Of a stretch of DNA of 64,000 nucleotides, positions 41,583-50,500 are shown in pieces (position 1 is the stretch's first letter; every line of letters begins with the position of its first letter). The notes under the pieces were generated by a model. That model did not search any database. It was not told the DNA's origin and saw only the letters and a list, made by a program, of their open reading frames with translations. Origin of the DNA: Acinetobacter chinensis (GTDB lineage: Bacteria > Pseudomonadota > Gammaproteobacteria > Pseudomonadales > Moraxellaceae); NCBI RefSeq assembly GCF_002165375.2, contig NZ_CP032134.1, positions 3,348,001 to 3,412,000 on the forward strand, in the 5' to 3' direction. The translations under genes were made by a program, and so were the position numbers.

Positions 41583-44414
41583 ATGAGCCAAAGTCATATC
41601 CGTATTCGAGGCGCACGTACCCATAACTTAAAAAATGTGTCCCTTGATATTCCACGCGACAAGTTTGTGGTGATCACGGGACTTTCAGGCTCAGGAAAGT
41701 CATCTCTGGCATTTGACACTTTATATGCCGAAGGTCAGCGTCGTTATGTCGAATCGCTTTCCGCTTATGCACGTCAGTTTTTATCACAGATGGAAAAGCC
41801 AGAGGTCGATTCGATTGAGGGTCTAAGCCCAGCCATTGCCATCGAACAGAAATCGACCAGTCATAACCCACGTTCAACCGTGGGAACCATTACTGAAATT
41901 TATGACTATTTACGTCTGCTCTATGCACGTGTCGGAACACCGTACTGTCCTGAACATGACTTGCCGATGGTTGCACAGACTGTGTCGGAAATGGTCGATG
42001 TTGTAAAAGGTCTGGAAGAAGGTACAGCATTGATGCTGCTTGCCCCTGTGGTACGTGACCGTAAAGGCGAATACAGCAATCTGTTTGAACAACTGCAAAG
42101 TCAGGGTTTTGTACGTGCCCGTGTTGATGGCGAAGTCATTGATATCGATACCCCACCTGAACTCGATAAAAAGAAAAAGCATACTATCGAAGTGGTGGTA
42201 GATCGTTTTAAAGTCCGTGATGATCTCGGCAACCGTATTGCGGAAAGTTTTGAAACTGCACTGCGTTTAGGTGGCGATATTGCAGTTTTATCATGGATGA
42301 ATGGCGAACAGCCTGAGCGAGTATTTTCAGCCAAACACTCCTGTCCTGAATGTGACCGCGCCGTTGCTGAACTCGAACCACGCCTGTTTTCATTTAACAA
42401 TCCATTCGGTGCATGTCCAACCTGTGATGGTTTAGGAACACGTAGCCATTTCAGTGCAGACAAACTGATTCCAAGCCCTGATGTGTCAATCAGCCAAGGC
42501 GCAATTCGTGGTTGGGACAGACAGCGCCCATACTATTACAGCATGATTGAAAAAGTGGCTGCACATTTCGGTTTTTCTTTGGATACACCGTGGAATGAAC
42601 TGGATGCTGACACCAAAAAGAAATTTTTATACGGTACAGGCAAAGAAAAAGTTGATCTAAGTTATGTCGATGAACGTGGTCGTAAACACAGTCGTGTGCA
42701 AGCCTTTGAAGGAATTTTGCCACACTTGGAACGTCGCTATCGTGAAACTGAAAGCAACTATGTCCGTGATGATCTGGCACAGTATTTATCCAATGCTGCC
42801 TGCGATGCCTGTGGTGGTTCTCGTCTGAATGAAATTTCACGTCATGTCCGCGTCAAAGACAAAACCATTGCACAGATCACTAAAATGTCGATTGGCGATG
42901 CAGAACATTATTATCAGGATTTAAATCTTGAGGGTGCAAAAGGTGAAATTGCCGATAAAATTTTTAAAGAAATCCGTGAGCGTCTGCACTTCCTTGTTTC
43001 TGTCGGTCTGAATTATTTAAGCCTGTCACGTTCTGCAGAAACGCTGTCTGGCGGTGAAGCACAGCGTATTCGTTTAGCTTCGCAAATTGGTGCAGGTTTA
43101 ATGGGTGTGATGTACGTCCTCGATGAACCATCGATTGGTCTACATCAACGTGATAATGATCGTCTACTGGAAACTTTGGTACGTTTACGTGACCTCGGCA
43201 ATACCGTTTTAGTCGTTGAGCATGATGAAGATGCGATTCGTGCTGCCGATCATATTATTGATATCGGTCCTGGTGCAGGAATTCACGGCGGTCATGTGAT
43301 TGCCGAAGGGACTTATGATGAAATTCTGGCAAATAAAGAGTCTTTAACAGGTCAATATCTGTCAGGTAAATTAAAAATCGAAGTACCGAAACAGCGTACT
43401 CAACCACCTAAGCCTGATGAAAAAATCAAGCTGATGGGTGCATGTGGTCATAACCTACAGAATGTCGATTTAACCATTCCGCTTGGCATTATGACCTGTG
43501 TAACAGGTGTTTCAGGTTCTGGTAAATCAACCTTGATTAACCGTACTTTGTTACCGCTTGCAGCGACTCAGCTCAATGGTGCAACGACACTTACAGCTGA
43601 GAAATTTGACTCGATTGATGGTTTACAGTTTCTCGATAAAGTCGTCGATATTGACCAAAGCCCGATTGGTCGTACACCACGTTCTAACCCTGCAACGTAT
43701 ACAGGTTTATTCACGCCAATCCGAGAACTGTTTGCGCAAACACCTGAAGCTAAAGCACGTGGTTATGCTGCGGGTCGTTTCTCGTTTAACGTGAAAGGTG
43801 GTCGCTGTGAAGCCTGTGAGGGTGACGGCATGATCAAAGTGGCTATGCATTTCTTACCTGATATGTATGTGCCATGCGATGCTTGTCATGGTGATCGTTA
43901 CAACCGTGAAACGTTGGAAGTTGGCTATAAGGGTAAAAATATTTCTGATGTTTTGGGCATGACCGTTGAAGATGCAATGCATTTCTTTGATGCAATTCCT
44001 GTGATTCACCGTCGCCTGGAAACTTTAAACCAGGTCGGTCTGGGTTATATCCGTTTGGGTCAATCTGCCACTACCCTTTCAGGTGGTGAAGCACAGCGTG
44101 TCAAACTGGCTCGTGAACTGGCGAAGCGTGATACAGGTAAGACCTTATATGTACTGGATGAACCAACCACAGGTCTGCATTTCCATGATATTGCGAAGCT
44201 TCTGGATATTCTTCATGAGCTACGCAACAAGGGTAATACCATTGTGGTAATTGAGCATAATCTGGATGTGATTAAAACTGCCGACTGGGTGATTGATCTG
44301 GGTCCTGAAGGTGGTGCTGGTGGTGGTCAGATTATTGCTGAGGGTACACCTGAAGAAGTATCAAAATCTAAAATTTCACATACGGCGAAGTTCTTGAAGC
44401 CGATGCTGAAGTAA
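41583..44414 (+). CDS. uvrA: UvrA, excinuclease ABC subunit A
   Basis: 943 residues, the family length. Two ABC ATPase modules: Walker A GLSGSGKSS (about 34-42) and GVSGSGKST (about 642-650), signatures ETLSGGEAQRIRLA and TTLSGGEAQRVKLA, Walker B VLDEPSIGL and VLDEPTTGL. Zinc fingers are CPECDRA...CPTCDG (about 253-280) and CEACEGDG...CDACHG. It finds bulky DNA lesions in nucleotide excision repair. No LexA-like box is visible upstream, in line with the absence of LexA in Acinetobacter. Confidence 0.97.
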   Translation: MSQSHIRIRGARTHNLKNVSLDIPRDKFVVITGLSGSGKSSLAFDTLYAEGQRRYVESLSAYARQFLSQMEKPEVDSIEGLSPAIAIEQKSTSHNPRSTVGTITEIYDYLRLLYARVGTPYCPEHDLPMVAQTVSEMVDVVKGLEEGTALMLLAPVVRDRKGEYSNLFEQLQSQGFVRARVDGEVIDIDTPPELDKKKKHTIEVVVDRFKVRDDLGNRIAESFETALRLGGDIAVLSWMNGEQPERVFSAKHSCPECDRAVAELEPRLFSFNNPFGACPTCDGLGTRSHFSADKLIPSPDVSISQGAIRGWDRQRPYYYSMIEKVAAHFGFSLDTPWNELDADTKKKFLYGTGKEKVDLSYVDERGRKHSRVQAFEGILPHLERRYRETESNYVRDDLAQYLSNAACDACGGSRLNEISRHVRVKDKTIAQITKMSIGDAEHYYQDLNLEGAKGEIADKIFKEIRERLHFLVSVGLNYLSLSRSAETLSGGEAQRIRLASQIGAGLMGVMYVLDEPSIGLHQRDNDRLLETLVRLRDLGNTVLVVEHDEDAIRAADHIIDIGPGAGIHGGHVIAEGTYDEILANKESLTGQYLSGKLKIEVPKQRTQPPKPDEKIKLMGACGHNLQNVDLTIPLGIMTCVTGVSGSGKSTLINRTLLPLAATQLNGATTLTAEKFDSIDGLQFLDKVVDIDQSPIGRTPRSNPATYTGLFTPIRELFAQTPEAKARGYAAGRFSFNVKGGRCEACEGDGMIKVAMHFLPDMYVPCDACHGDRYNRETLEVGYKGKNISDVLGMTVEDAMHFFDAIPVIHRRLETLNQVGLGYIRLGQSATTLSGGEAQRVKLARELAKRDTGKTLYVLDEPTTGLHFHDIAKLLDILHELRNKGNTIVVIEHNLDVIKTADWVIDLGPEGGAGGGQIIAEGTPEEVSKSKISHTAKFLKPMLK

Positions 44415-44555
44415 TCCTCCAATCTTTTATTAACATTAGACACAATAATTTTTTGAGATTTATTATATTTAAGATAAATCTCAAGTAAATTACATAGCAT
44501 TAGTATCTGATTTACTTCATAATTATTTAAAAATTTCACCAAACTTTTGAATAAT

Positions 44556-46235
44556 ATGAATTTACCTGAGCCAAAAAACTTACCATACAAAACGCTTCTT
44601 GCGGATATTGAAAAAGGTTTAATCAAAATCCCCCAGTTTCAGAGAGAGTACGTCTGGAGTCTGGAACGCGCAGCCAATTTAATTGACAGTATCCTTAAAG
44701 GATATCCTATCGGTACTTTCATAACATGGAAAACCAAAGAAACCCTACGTGTAGTCAAAGATCTTGGGAATGTCAGCTTACCTCCTGTACCAGATGGTGA
44801 CTTTGCAGAATATGTACTCGATGGTCAGCAGCGGTTGACCAGCCTTTTCTGTGCATTGAAAGGACTGACTATAAAAAGAGGTTCAAAACAGGATGACTTC
44901 AGTAAAATTTACATTAACCTCAAAGCAACTTATGAAGAGCAAATCGTCACTATAGATATCAGCAATCTGGAAGAGAAATCCTTTATCAGTCTGACTGATT
45001 TAATCAATGCCAGTTTCATTACATTAAGCAGTTATGATCCAAAGTTTCACACTAGACTGGCTGAATACCAGCAAACAATCCTTGGATATAATTTTTCCTT
45101 AATTGAAGTTAAAGAAGCATCTATTGATGTTGCAACTGAAATCTTTACCCGTATTAATGTAGGGGGTAAACCTTTATCACTGTTTGAAATTATGGTTGCT
45201 AAAACATACGATTCAACTCAGAAATTTGATCTTTCCGAAAAATATGAAAATCTTATAAAGTCACTTAAAAAAGTTGAATATGACACTATTTCAGATGCAA
45301 CAGTCCTACAGATAGTTTCTTTACTTCTAAGTAAGGAATGTAGCCGAAAACATATTCTCCACCTCAATAAAAATGACTTTATTGCTATTTGGGATAAAGT
45401 GGTCATTGCCATAGAAGCTGCTGTAGATTATTTCAGAAGCTATTATCGTATCCCTGTTTCAAAGCTGTTGCCTTATAACTCTTTATTAGCTCCTTTTGCC
45501 TATTTCTTTTATTATCATAAAGATAAACCTTTGGAACAGAAACAAAAATTGCTGGAAGATTTTTTTTGGCGAGTCAGCCTGGGAGGAAGATACTCAAGTG
45601 CGGTAGAGAGTAAACTCGCTCAGGATATTAAAAAAATAGATCACATTTTAAACGAAAAACTCCCTGTTTATGACTGGTCTATTGACACATCTCCTGAATT
45701 CATTAGAAAAAATGGGAACTTCAATGCCGGAAGAAGTTATATCAAAGCTCTTTTATGCATACTGGCATATCAACGCCCTGTCTCATTTATTGATGGTGCA
45801 ATTGTCCACATTAGTAATAATTGGCTACAACGAGCCAACAGTAAAAACTATCATCACTTTTTCCCAAAAGCTTATTTAAATAAATTAAATATTTTTGAAA
45901 ATCAAAGCAACCATATAGCCAACATTACAATTGTTGATGATTTCTTAAACAAAAGAAAAATAGGTGCAAAAGCACCTTCAGAGTATATGACCACTTTTCA
46001 AAAGCAAAACTCATCACTTGATGATCATATGCAAACACACCTAATTCATCTGAATGAATCAGGTATTTTTGAAAATGACTATGAGCTCTTCATCACTAGA
46101 CGATGCAATATTTTTTCACAAGAAATCAGCAAACGTTTATTACTTACAGATAATGATACTTTAGATAGCCAACCTTTAAGCATTGATGAAATGGATCCTG
46201 AGATAGAAAACGGGGGATATGTTTTCACTGATTAA
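44556..46235 (+). CDS. DUF262 / DUF1524-type protein, GmrSD-like restriction or defence enzyme
   Basis: 559 residues from the ATG at 44556 (a TTG three codons earlier is possible). The N-terminal DUF262 domain has IPQFQREYVW (25-34) and the nucleotide-binding box YVLDGQQRLTS with DGQQR at 89-93. The C-terminal region contains YHHFFPKAYLNKL followed by NHIANITIVDDFLNKRKIG (about 430-470), the H...N...K arrangement of the HNH-like DUF1524 domain. This plan fits GmrSD type IV systems, which cut modified phage DNA. The gene is AT-rich compared with uvrA and stands alone, suggesting horizontal acquisition. It could also have a non-defence role. Confidence 0.8.
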   Translation: MNLPEPKNLPYKTLLADIEKGLIKIPQFQREYVWSLERAANLIDSILKGYPIGTFITWKTKETLRVVKDLGNVSLPPVPDGDFAEYVLDGQQRLTSLFCALKGLTIKRGSKQDDFSKIYINLKATYEEQIVTIDISNLEEKSFISLTDLINASFITLSSYDPKFHTRLAEYQQTILGYNFSLIEVKEASIDVATEIFTRINVGGKPLSLFEIMVAKTYDSTQKFDLSEKYENLIKSLKKVEYDTISDATVLQIVSLLLSKECSRKHILHLNKNDFIAIWDKVVIAIEAAVDYFRSYYRIPVSKLLPYNSLLAPFAYFFYYHKDKPLEQKQKLLEDFFWRVSLGGRYSSAVESKLAQDIKKIDHILNEKLPVYDWSIDTSPEFIRKNGNFNAGRSYIKALLCILAYQRPVSFIDGAIVHISNNWLQRANSKNYHHFFPKAYLNKLNIFENQSNHIANITIVDDFLNKRKIGAKAPSEYMTTFQKQNSSLDDHMQTHLIHLNESGIFENDYELFITRRCNIFSQEISKRLLLTDNDTLDSQPLSIDEMDPEIENGGYVFTD

Positions 46236-46250
46236 CTATCTATTAAATTA

Positions 46251-46290
46251 ATTGATTCAGAATAAATGACCCTATTTATTCTGAATCAAT
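46251..46290. repeat. Long perfect hairpin between the DUF262 gene and the beta-lactamase gene
   Basis: Arms of 17 bases (46251-46267 and 46274-46290), starting ATTGATTCAG, around loop GACCCT, with no mismatch. No T-run on either strand, so it is more than a plain terminator, though it may serve both converging genes. Confidence 0.75.
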
Positions 46291-46298
46291 CCAATCAA

Positions 46299-47150
46299 TT
46301 ACCTTAAATAAAAAAACACACCCAATTTATCCAGTACATCCAGAGTCAACTGTTTTCTTTCTCCAACATCATCACCCTGCTCCATCTGCATATTCAAAGC
46401 AAAAGCCGTCACCTTGCCATGACCATCATCCACCCAACCGGTATACCAGCCCACCTGAGGGTTCACATCCATGCCCCAGCCACTTTTAGCATACAGCTTC
46501 GCATCTCCACGACCTTCTATATACAGCATATCTTTCACCTGCTTTTGTACAGCAGTATCAAAACCCAGCTGCTCAGTCGCAAGTCCATACGCAAATCGAG
46601 CCTCCTGTTCAGGCGTGATTTTCAGTGGCCCCACCAGCCAGAAGTTATCAACCTGCTTCCCAATGTCTGCATTACCAAAACCGGCACGCCGGACTTCCTG
46701 CTGCATCAGTTCAAGCCCTATCCGTCTTGCCAGTTCCTGATAGACCGGTACAGCTGAAGCCTGCATCGCCTGAGCTAAAGTCATGTCCTTTTCCCACGCA
46801 GGAAAAGAGCGTTTTTCACCATTCCATTTAAAAACTTCTGTCGAAGTCGCTTTATCATGCTGCAAACCAATCAAAGCATTCAGCATTTTAAAAGTGGATG
46901 CAGGAATATACTCAGTCTGAGCACGTGTTAAATCATTGCCATAACGTTTAAGTACAGTGCCATCAAAAGTGACAAAAACAGCCTGCGCACCTGCTTCATT
47001 AAACAGCTGTAGGATCTGCTGTATCCGACTGTCTTCTGTCTTTGAAGATATGAATGGTGACTTCTGCTGATTGTCCGCAGACATCATGACTCCCCCGGAA
47101 CATGCGCTCAGCATCCACGCTGAAACTGCAAAAAACAGTGTTTTTTTCAT
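46299..47150 (-). CDS. Class D beta-lactamase (OXA family, Acinetobacter intrinsic type)
   Basis: 283 residues from the ATG at 47150. Lipoprotein-like signal with C17 in LSAC. Active-site serine S85 in STFK (85-88), SAV (132-134), FGN (158-160) replacing the usual YGN, and KSG (222-224, in KSGWG). FGN is typical of the carbapenem-hydrolysing OXA enzymes native to Acinetobacter species. The region is otherwise standard in length and domain order. No insertion sequence lies upstream, so expression is probably low. The exact OXA subgroup cannot be set without alignment. Confidence 0.92.
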   Translation of the reverse strand: MKKTLFFAVSAWMLSACSGGVMMSADNQQKSPFISSKTEDSRIQQILQLFNEAGAQAVFVTFDGTVLKRYGNDLTRAQTEYIPASTFKMLNALIGLQHDKATSTEVFKWNGEKRSFPAWEKDMTLAQAMQASAVPVYQELARRIGLELMQQEVRRAGFGNADIGKQVDNFWLVGPLKITPEQEARFAYGLATEQLGFDTAVQKQVKDMLYIEGRGDAKLYAKSGWGMDVNPQVGWYTGWVDDGHGKVTAFALNMQMEQGDDVGERKQLTLDVLDKLGVFFYLR

Positions 47151-47352
47151 CGTCAAAATTTCAAAAGTGTTTCCCTATTATAAAAACTATCGCTCTGTAT
47201 AACTGTACAGTTGTGTATTTTTATCCCTTGTCTCTGAACAGCACCGTGCAGAATATTCTGTTTATTTTTATGTCAGATATTTTTATGATAAATTCTGACT
47301 CATCTTAAAACCGTATCATTAAACAATTTACTTTACTGACTAATTAAAATTA

Positions 47353-48177
47353 ATGCTAAAAATGAATAAATATCTGCTCTCTGTCAGTCTTGCACTGATT
47401 TCTTTACATACTCTTGCCGAAGGTTATATGAATGAAAATATGGTGATTTTCAGTTCATCCTCCGATGGCAGCAATAACCCATGGCAGGCAAATCCCAAAT
47501 GTACACCTGTCATTCAGAAAACCTCCACAACTCAAACCTGGTCAGTTCAGTATAACTATCCAGATGGTTCACCTTTGACCTCCAGATTTTCAACTACAGC
47601 AAAGCCATCCATGAAAGCGGCTGAATGTGAACATCTGGTTCATTTTCCTGACAATATCCAGAGTTCAGGGACGTTTGAAAGTTTTTATCCAGACGGCAAA
47701 CTGCGTAGCCGTATTCCATACACTGACGGCATTTACAATGGAAAACTGACTTTCTGGTTCGCCAGTGGTTTAAAAGAACAGGAATCCACCCTGCACAACG
47801 GAGTATCAGATGGTGAATACCGCATCTGGCATCCCAATGGTCAGCTGGCACTGTCCATGAGCTATAAAGATGATACTCAGCATGGTATGAAACAGCGCTG
47901 GTATGAAGACAGCCAACCCTGGACCTATGTACGTTTTGAAAATGGTCAGATGCAGGGTGAGCTGAAACAGTGGTTCAGAAATGGTCAGATGGAACGCCAG
48001 GGCGAATACCGAAAAGGACAACGCCACGGTACCTATAAAGCCTGGTACGATGACGGAACACCGCAGGCTGTGCTGAATTATCAGACAGGAAAAATCATCT
48101 CTGCACAATGCTGGAATGAAATGAACAAACCAGTTTCAACAAAACAGTGTATAGACTGGTTCAAAGACGAAGAATAA
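47353..48177 (+). CDS. YwqK-like / MORN-2 repeat protein, exported
   Basis: 274 residues. Signal peptide up to about residue 23 (ATG at 47353; a second ATG three codons later also fits). Five to six MORN-2-like repeats of about 22 residues: NGKLTFWFASGLKEQESTLHNG, DGEYRIWHPNGQLALSMSYKDD, HGMKQRWYEDSQ, and HGTYKAWYDDGTPQAVLNYQ. Such repeats occur in proteins annotated as YwqK-family antitoxins, but the export signal and absence of a toxin gene argue for a periplasmic or surface role. Function unknown. Confidence 0.82.
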   Translation: MLKMNKYLLSVSLALISLHTLAEGYMNENMVIFSSSSDGSNNPWQANPKCTPVIQKTSTTQTWSVQYNYPDGSPLTSRFSTTAKPSMKAAECEHLVHFPDNIQSSGTFESFYPDGKLRSRIPYTDGIYNGKLTFWFASGLKEQESTLHNGVSDGEYRIWHPNGQLALSMSYKDDTQHGMKQRWYEDSQPWTYVRFENGQMQGELKQWFRNGQMERQGEYRKGQRHGTYKAWYDDGTPQAVLNYQTGKIISAQCWNEMNKPVSTKQCIDWFKDEE

Positions 48178-48184
48178 CTTTCAG

Positions 48185-48208
48185 TGTGGAAGTTTTCAGG
48201 CTTCCACA
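48185..48208. terminator. Hairpin between convergent genes
   Basis: Stem TGTGGAAG / CTTCCACA followed by AATATTTTT; it overlaps the end of the diguanylate cyclase gene and can serve the MORN-repeat gene. Confidence 0.55.
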
Positions 48209-49881
48209 ATATTTTTACCATTTTCCTTAGCCCGCAACAGTGCCTGATCTGCCTTGACAAGCAGTTCTTCCCAGTTTTCCGCACCCACAGCCACACCGGA
48301 ACTCACAGATATACTGAACTGATCAAACTGCTTATTGTCTGCGATCGCAGTCCGGATTTTCTCAGCAATTTCGAACAGGGTCTTTATCTGCATTTTTGCA
48401 AAAAGAATCAGAAACTCATCGCCCCCATAGCGAACCACCAGATCATCTGACCGAACATGACGTTTCAGCTGATCGGCAATAAAACAGATCACCTGATCGC
48501 CAACCACATGCCCATAGCTGTCATTAATCTGTTTAAAGTTATCAATATCCAGCACAATCAAACCTGTATTAAGCAATCCTGAAGACGATGTTTCCAGAGC
48601 GCTGACATATTCATCCAGTGCCAGCCGGTTAGAGACGCCTGTTAGATTATCTGTAGCAGCATGATTACGCAGCTGATTTTCCAATACATCCCTCTGGCGC
48701 AGCATCCCCTGAAGTTTCTGGATCGCTTCAAGCAGAGAAATCTTTTCCAGTGCTTTCTCTGATATGAGCTTCTTCTCTCCATACTGGGACAGATCAAGTA
48801 ATGTATTTCTTGCGTAGATTAGAGGTTTAAACACCTTATTACGTGCGTACAGCAAAGTAAAAACAGCAGCTCCCAGAGAAATCAGGGTCAGTATCAGCCT
48901 GAAACCCAGACGCTGTCCGGCTTTCTGAACATCATCCTCTGCAACGTTCTGACTGTAATCCAGCAGATAGTGCTGTAAGTCCACAACTGTGGCAAATTTA
49001 CTGACCATTTTTTCAGTCAGCTGAACGCCTGAAACCGAATACGGTAAACCATTGATACTTTCCTCAATCAGTCCAGAGACCATAGGTATTCCCTGATCCA
49101 GAAATTCTGTTTTTACCTGATGGTGCAATGCTGTATATTCCGGCGTTCTGGCATTATCCTGTTGCAGTGTATTAATCAGATCCCATAAATAGCTGATCTG
49201 CTTCTGCGTCTGCAAAGACCTGACCAGGTTGTCTTTGGGAATTCTCTCATTGAAGGAAACATAAGGTAAAATACTGGAAGCCATACGCCCTGCCTGATCA
49301 CGCAAATCAGCCAGGATAAAGATTGTGGTGTAATAGCTGGAAACCGTAGTGTCTTTCGCCACGGAAGACAGCAACACATTCCTCAGTCCCTCATAGCATC
49401 TGTCCCAGGCACTGAACATCTGACGAACCGCATAATCATATTCAGCGGGTGTTCTCGCCTCTGTTGAAAGTAAAGAAACCCGATCCACATCATGACGAGC
49501 CTGCCGCAAAGACTCTCCCAGTTCTTTTTCCAGCTGAACAGCGACAAGCTGGAAGCCTGACTGTTTCAACACATCAACAGTCTGCTGAAACTGAAGATCC
49601 ACCTCTGAACGGTATTGTTTCAATTCCTGCTGATGCACATGAAAATCAGCTGCTGCTCCCGACATCAGTTTATTTGCCGGAGCCCGCTCTCTGGATACTT
49701 TATTGGCAAGCTCAGCAACAGCCCGCATTGAATTGATTTCCACCAGTGTGGTCGATGCTTTTTTGTAATACTGATAACTGCTGTAAATTAAAGGCAATGA
49801 AATCAAAAGAATGCATAAAATAATTGCAATCATGGACCAAAACAGCTTTTTTCTTATATGTTCAGAACGCAAATTTGCCAT
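48196..49881 (-). CDS. Membrane-bound diguanylate cyclase
   Basis: 561 residues from the ATG at 49881 (a GTG four codons upstream is too close to the ribosome site). Two membrane segments (about 14-36 and about 325-347) flank a large, mostly helical periplasmic sensor domain. The C-terminal GGDEF domain has ATDNLTGVSNRLAL, VLDIDNFKQINDSYGH and an intact YGGDEF at about 485. The product-inhibition site RSDD lies exactly five residues before GGDEF. It makes cyclic di-GMP, probably in response to a periplasmic signal. No EAL domain. Confidence 0.9.
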   Translation of the reverse strand: MANLRSEHIRKKLFWSMIAIILCILLISLPLIYSSYQYYKKASTTLVEINSMRAVAELANKVSRERAPANKLMSGAAADFHVHQQELKQYRSEVDLQFQQTVDVLKQSGFQLVAVQLEKELGESLRQARHDVDRVSLLSTEARTPAEYDYAVRQMFSAWDRCYEGLRNVLLSSVAKDTTVSSYYTTIFILADLRDQAGRMASSILPYVSFNERIPKDNLVRSLQTQKQISYLWDLINTLQQDNARTPEYTALHHQVKTEFLDQGIPMVSGLIEESINGLPYSVSGVQLTEKMVSKFATVVDLQHYLLDYSQNVAEDDVQKAGQRLGFRLILTLISLGAAVFTLLYARNKVFKPLIYARNTLLDLSQYGEKKLISEKALEKISLLEAIQKLQGMLRQRDVLENQLRNHAATDNLTGVSNRLALDEYVSALETSSSGLLNTGLIVLDIDNFKQINDSYGHVVGDQVICFIADQLKRHVRSDDLVVRYGGDEFLILFAKMQIKTLFEIAEKIRTAIADNKQFDQFSISVSSGVAVGAENWEELLVKADQALLRAKENGKNIVEA

Positions 49882-50169
49882 GATCTGATACACCCCAATA
49901 CCTGTTCATTATGTTGACCTGCTGGAAAAAGTACAGAAGCCATATTATTCAGATTTTATTTTTACATAAAAATAAAATATTTACATAAAATAATCATAAC
50001 ATTTATCACTTTTTTATGTATTAAATGATTTATATCAATAATTTGATTATAAATGCTAATAAACACACATTACACTGTTCGAATTATTTTTCTGACAACG
50101 ATGAAAACACGGTCTGTAAAAATATTTATATTGTTAAATATCAATGATATACAATCAAGTTAAAAAATA
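49882..50169. other. AT-rich intergenic region, left part
   Basis: About 290 bases with the diguanylate cyclase promoter. It contains an AT-only inverted repeat (arms ATTTTATTTTTA / TAAAAATAAAAT, 49953-49978), which is low-complexity. No gene. Confidence 0.4.
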
Positions 50170-50198
50170 TTTACACCCGCATCAAATTAGTGCATAAT
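50170..50198 (+). promoter_or_regulatory. Sigma-70 promoter of candidate sRNA 1
   Basis: TTTACA (50170-50175), 17-bp spacer, CATAAT (50193-50198). An inverted repeat GCCC...GGGC straddles the expected start site. Confidence 0.65.
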
Positions 50199-50204
50199 GC
50201 CCCT

Positions 50205-50302
50205 CAATAGGGCAAGATAAGATTATTCCTCAGCAGATTTTCTGAATTTTCCCGATATTTTGGCGAAAAACCCCGGTTTCTTTAAGGAAATCGGGGTTTT
50301 TT
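50205..50302 (+). ncRNA. Candidate small RNA 1 (about 98 nt)
   Basis: A transcript from the promoter at 50170-50198 would run about 98 bases to a strong intrinsic terminator (12-bp stem AACCCCGGTTTC / GAAATCGGGGTT with T-run, 50269-50302). No ORF with a ribosome site lies inside. This promoter-plus-terminator pair in a gene-free region is the usual signature of an sRNA. Identity unknown. Confidence 0.55.
50269..50302 (+). terminator. Terminator of candidate sRNA 1
   Basis: Twelve-bp stem with one wobble, loop TTTAAG, followed by TTTTTTA. Confidence 0.9.
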
Positions 50303-50344
50303 ATTGCTGATAACTATTAATCGACAATTATCATATGATTTAAC

Positions 50345-50359
50345 GCACTATTATAGTGC
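50345..50359. repeat. Perfect 15-base palindrome
   Basis: GCACTAT / ATAGTGC with one central T between the two candidate sRNA terminators; possible operator. Confidence 0.5.
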
Positions 50360-50397
50360 AATAATTTTAATCTTTTAACAGACCTGTTTTTCAGGCA

Positions 50398-50428
50398 AAA
50401 AAAAGCCCAACCTTGGGGAAAGTTGGGC
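50398..50428 (-). terminator. Terminator of candidate sRNA 2
   Basis: Minus-strand stem GCCCAACTT...AAGGTTGGGC followed by a T-run; no comparable T-run on the plus strand. Confidence 0.85.
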
Positions 50429-50500
50429 AGATAAAAGTAAAACTTTTGTGGAGTCTGCATTGCAACGCTGTATCAAAACAACACATCGCAACACAAGTAA
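50398..50500 (-). ncRNA. Candidate small RNA 2, minus strand (right end approximate)
   Basis: A strong intrinsic terminator (stem GCCCAACTT / AAGGTTGGGC, then eight T on the minus strand, 50398-50428) has no protein gene upstream on the minus strand for several hundred bases. A short minus-strand RNA must therefore end here. I cannot place its promoter with confidence; the given 5' end is a guess. A second hairpin AAAAGT / ACTTTT (50433-50447) lies just before the terminator. Confidence 0.4.

Noticed and set aside
44327..44626. 99-codon minus-strand frame over the end of uvrA
   Set aside because: It overlaps uvrA and the DUF262 start; composition is AT-driven.
49953..49978. AT-only inverted repeat as a terminator
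   Set aside because: Low-complexity sequence expected by chance in this AT-rich gap.
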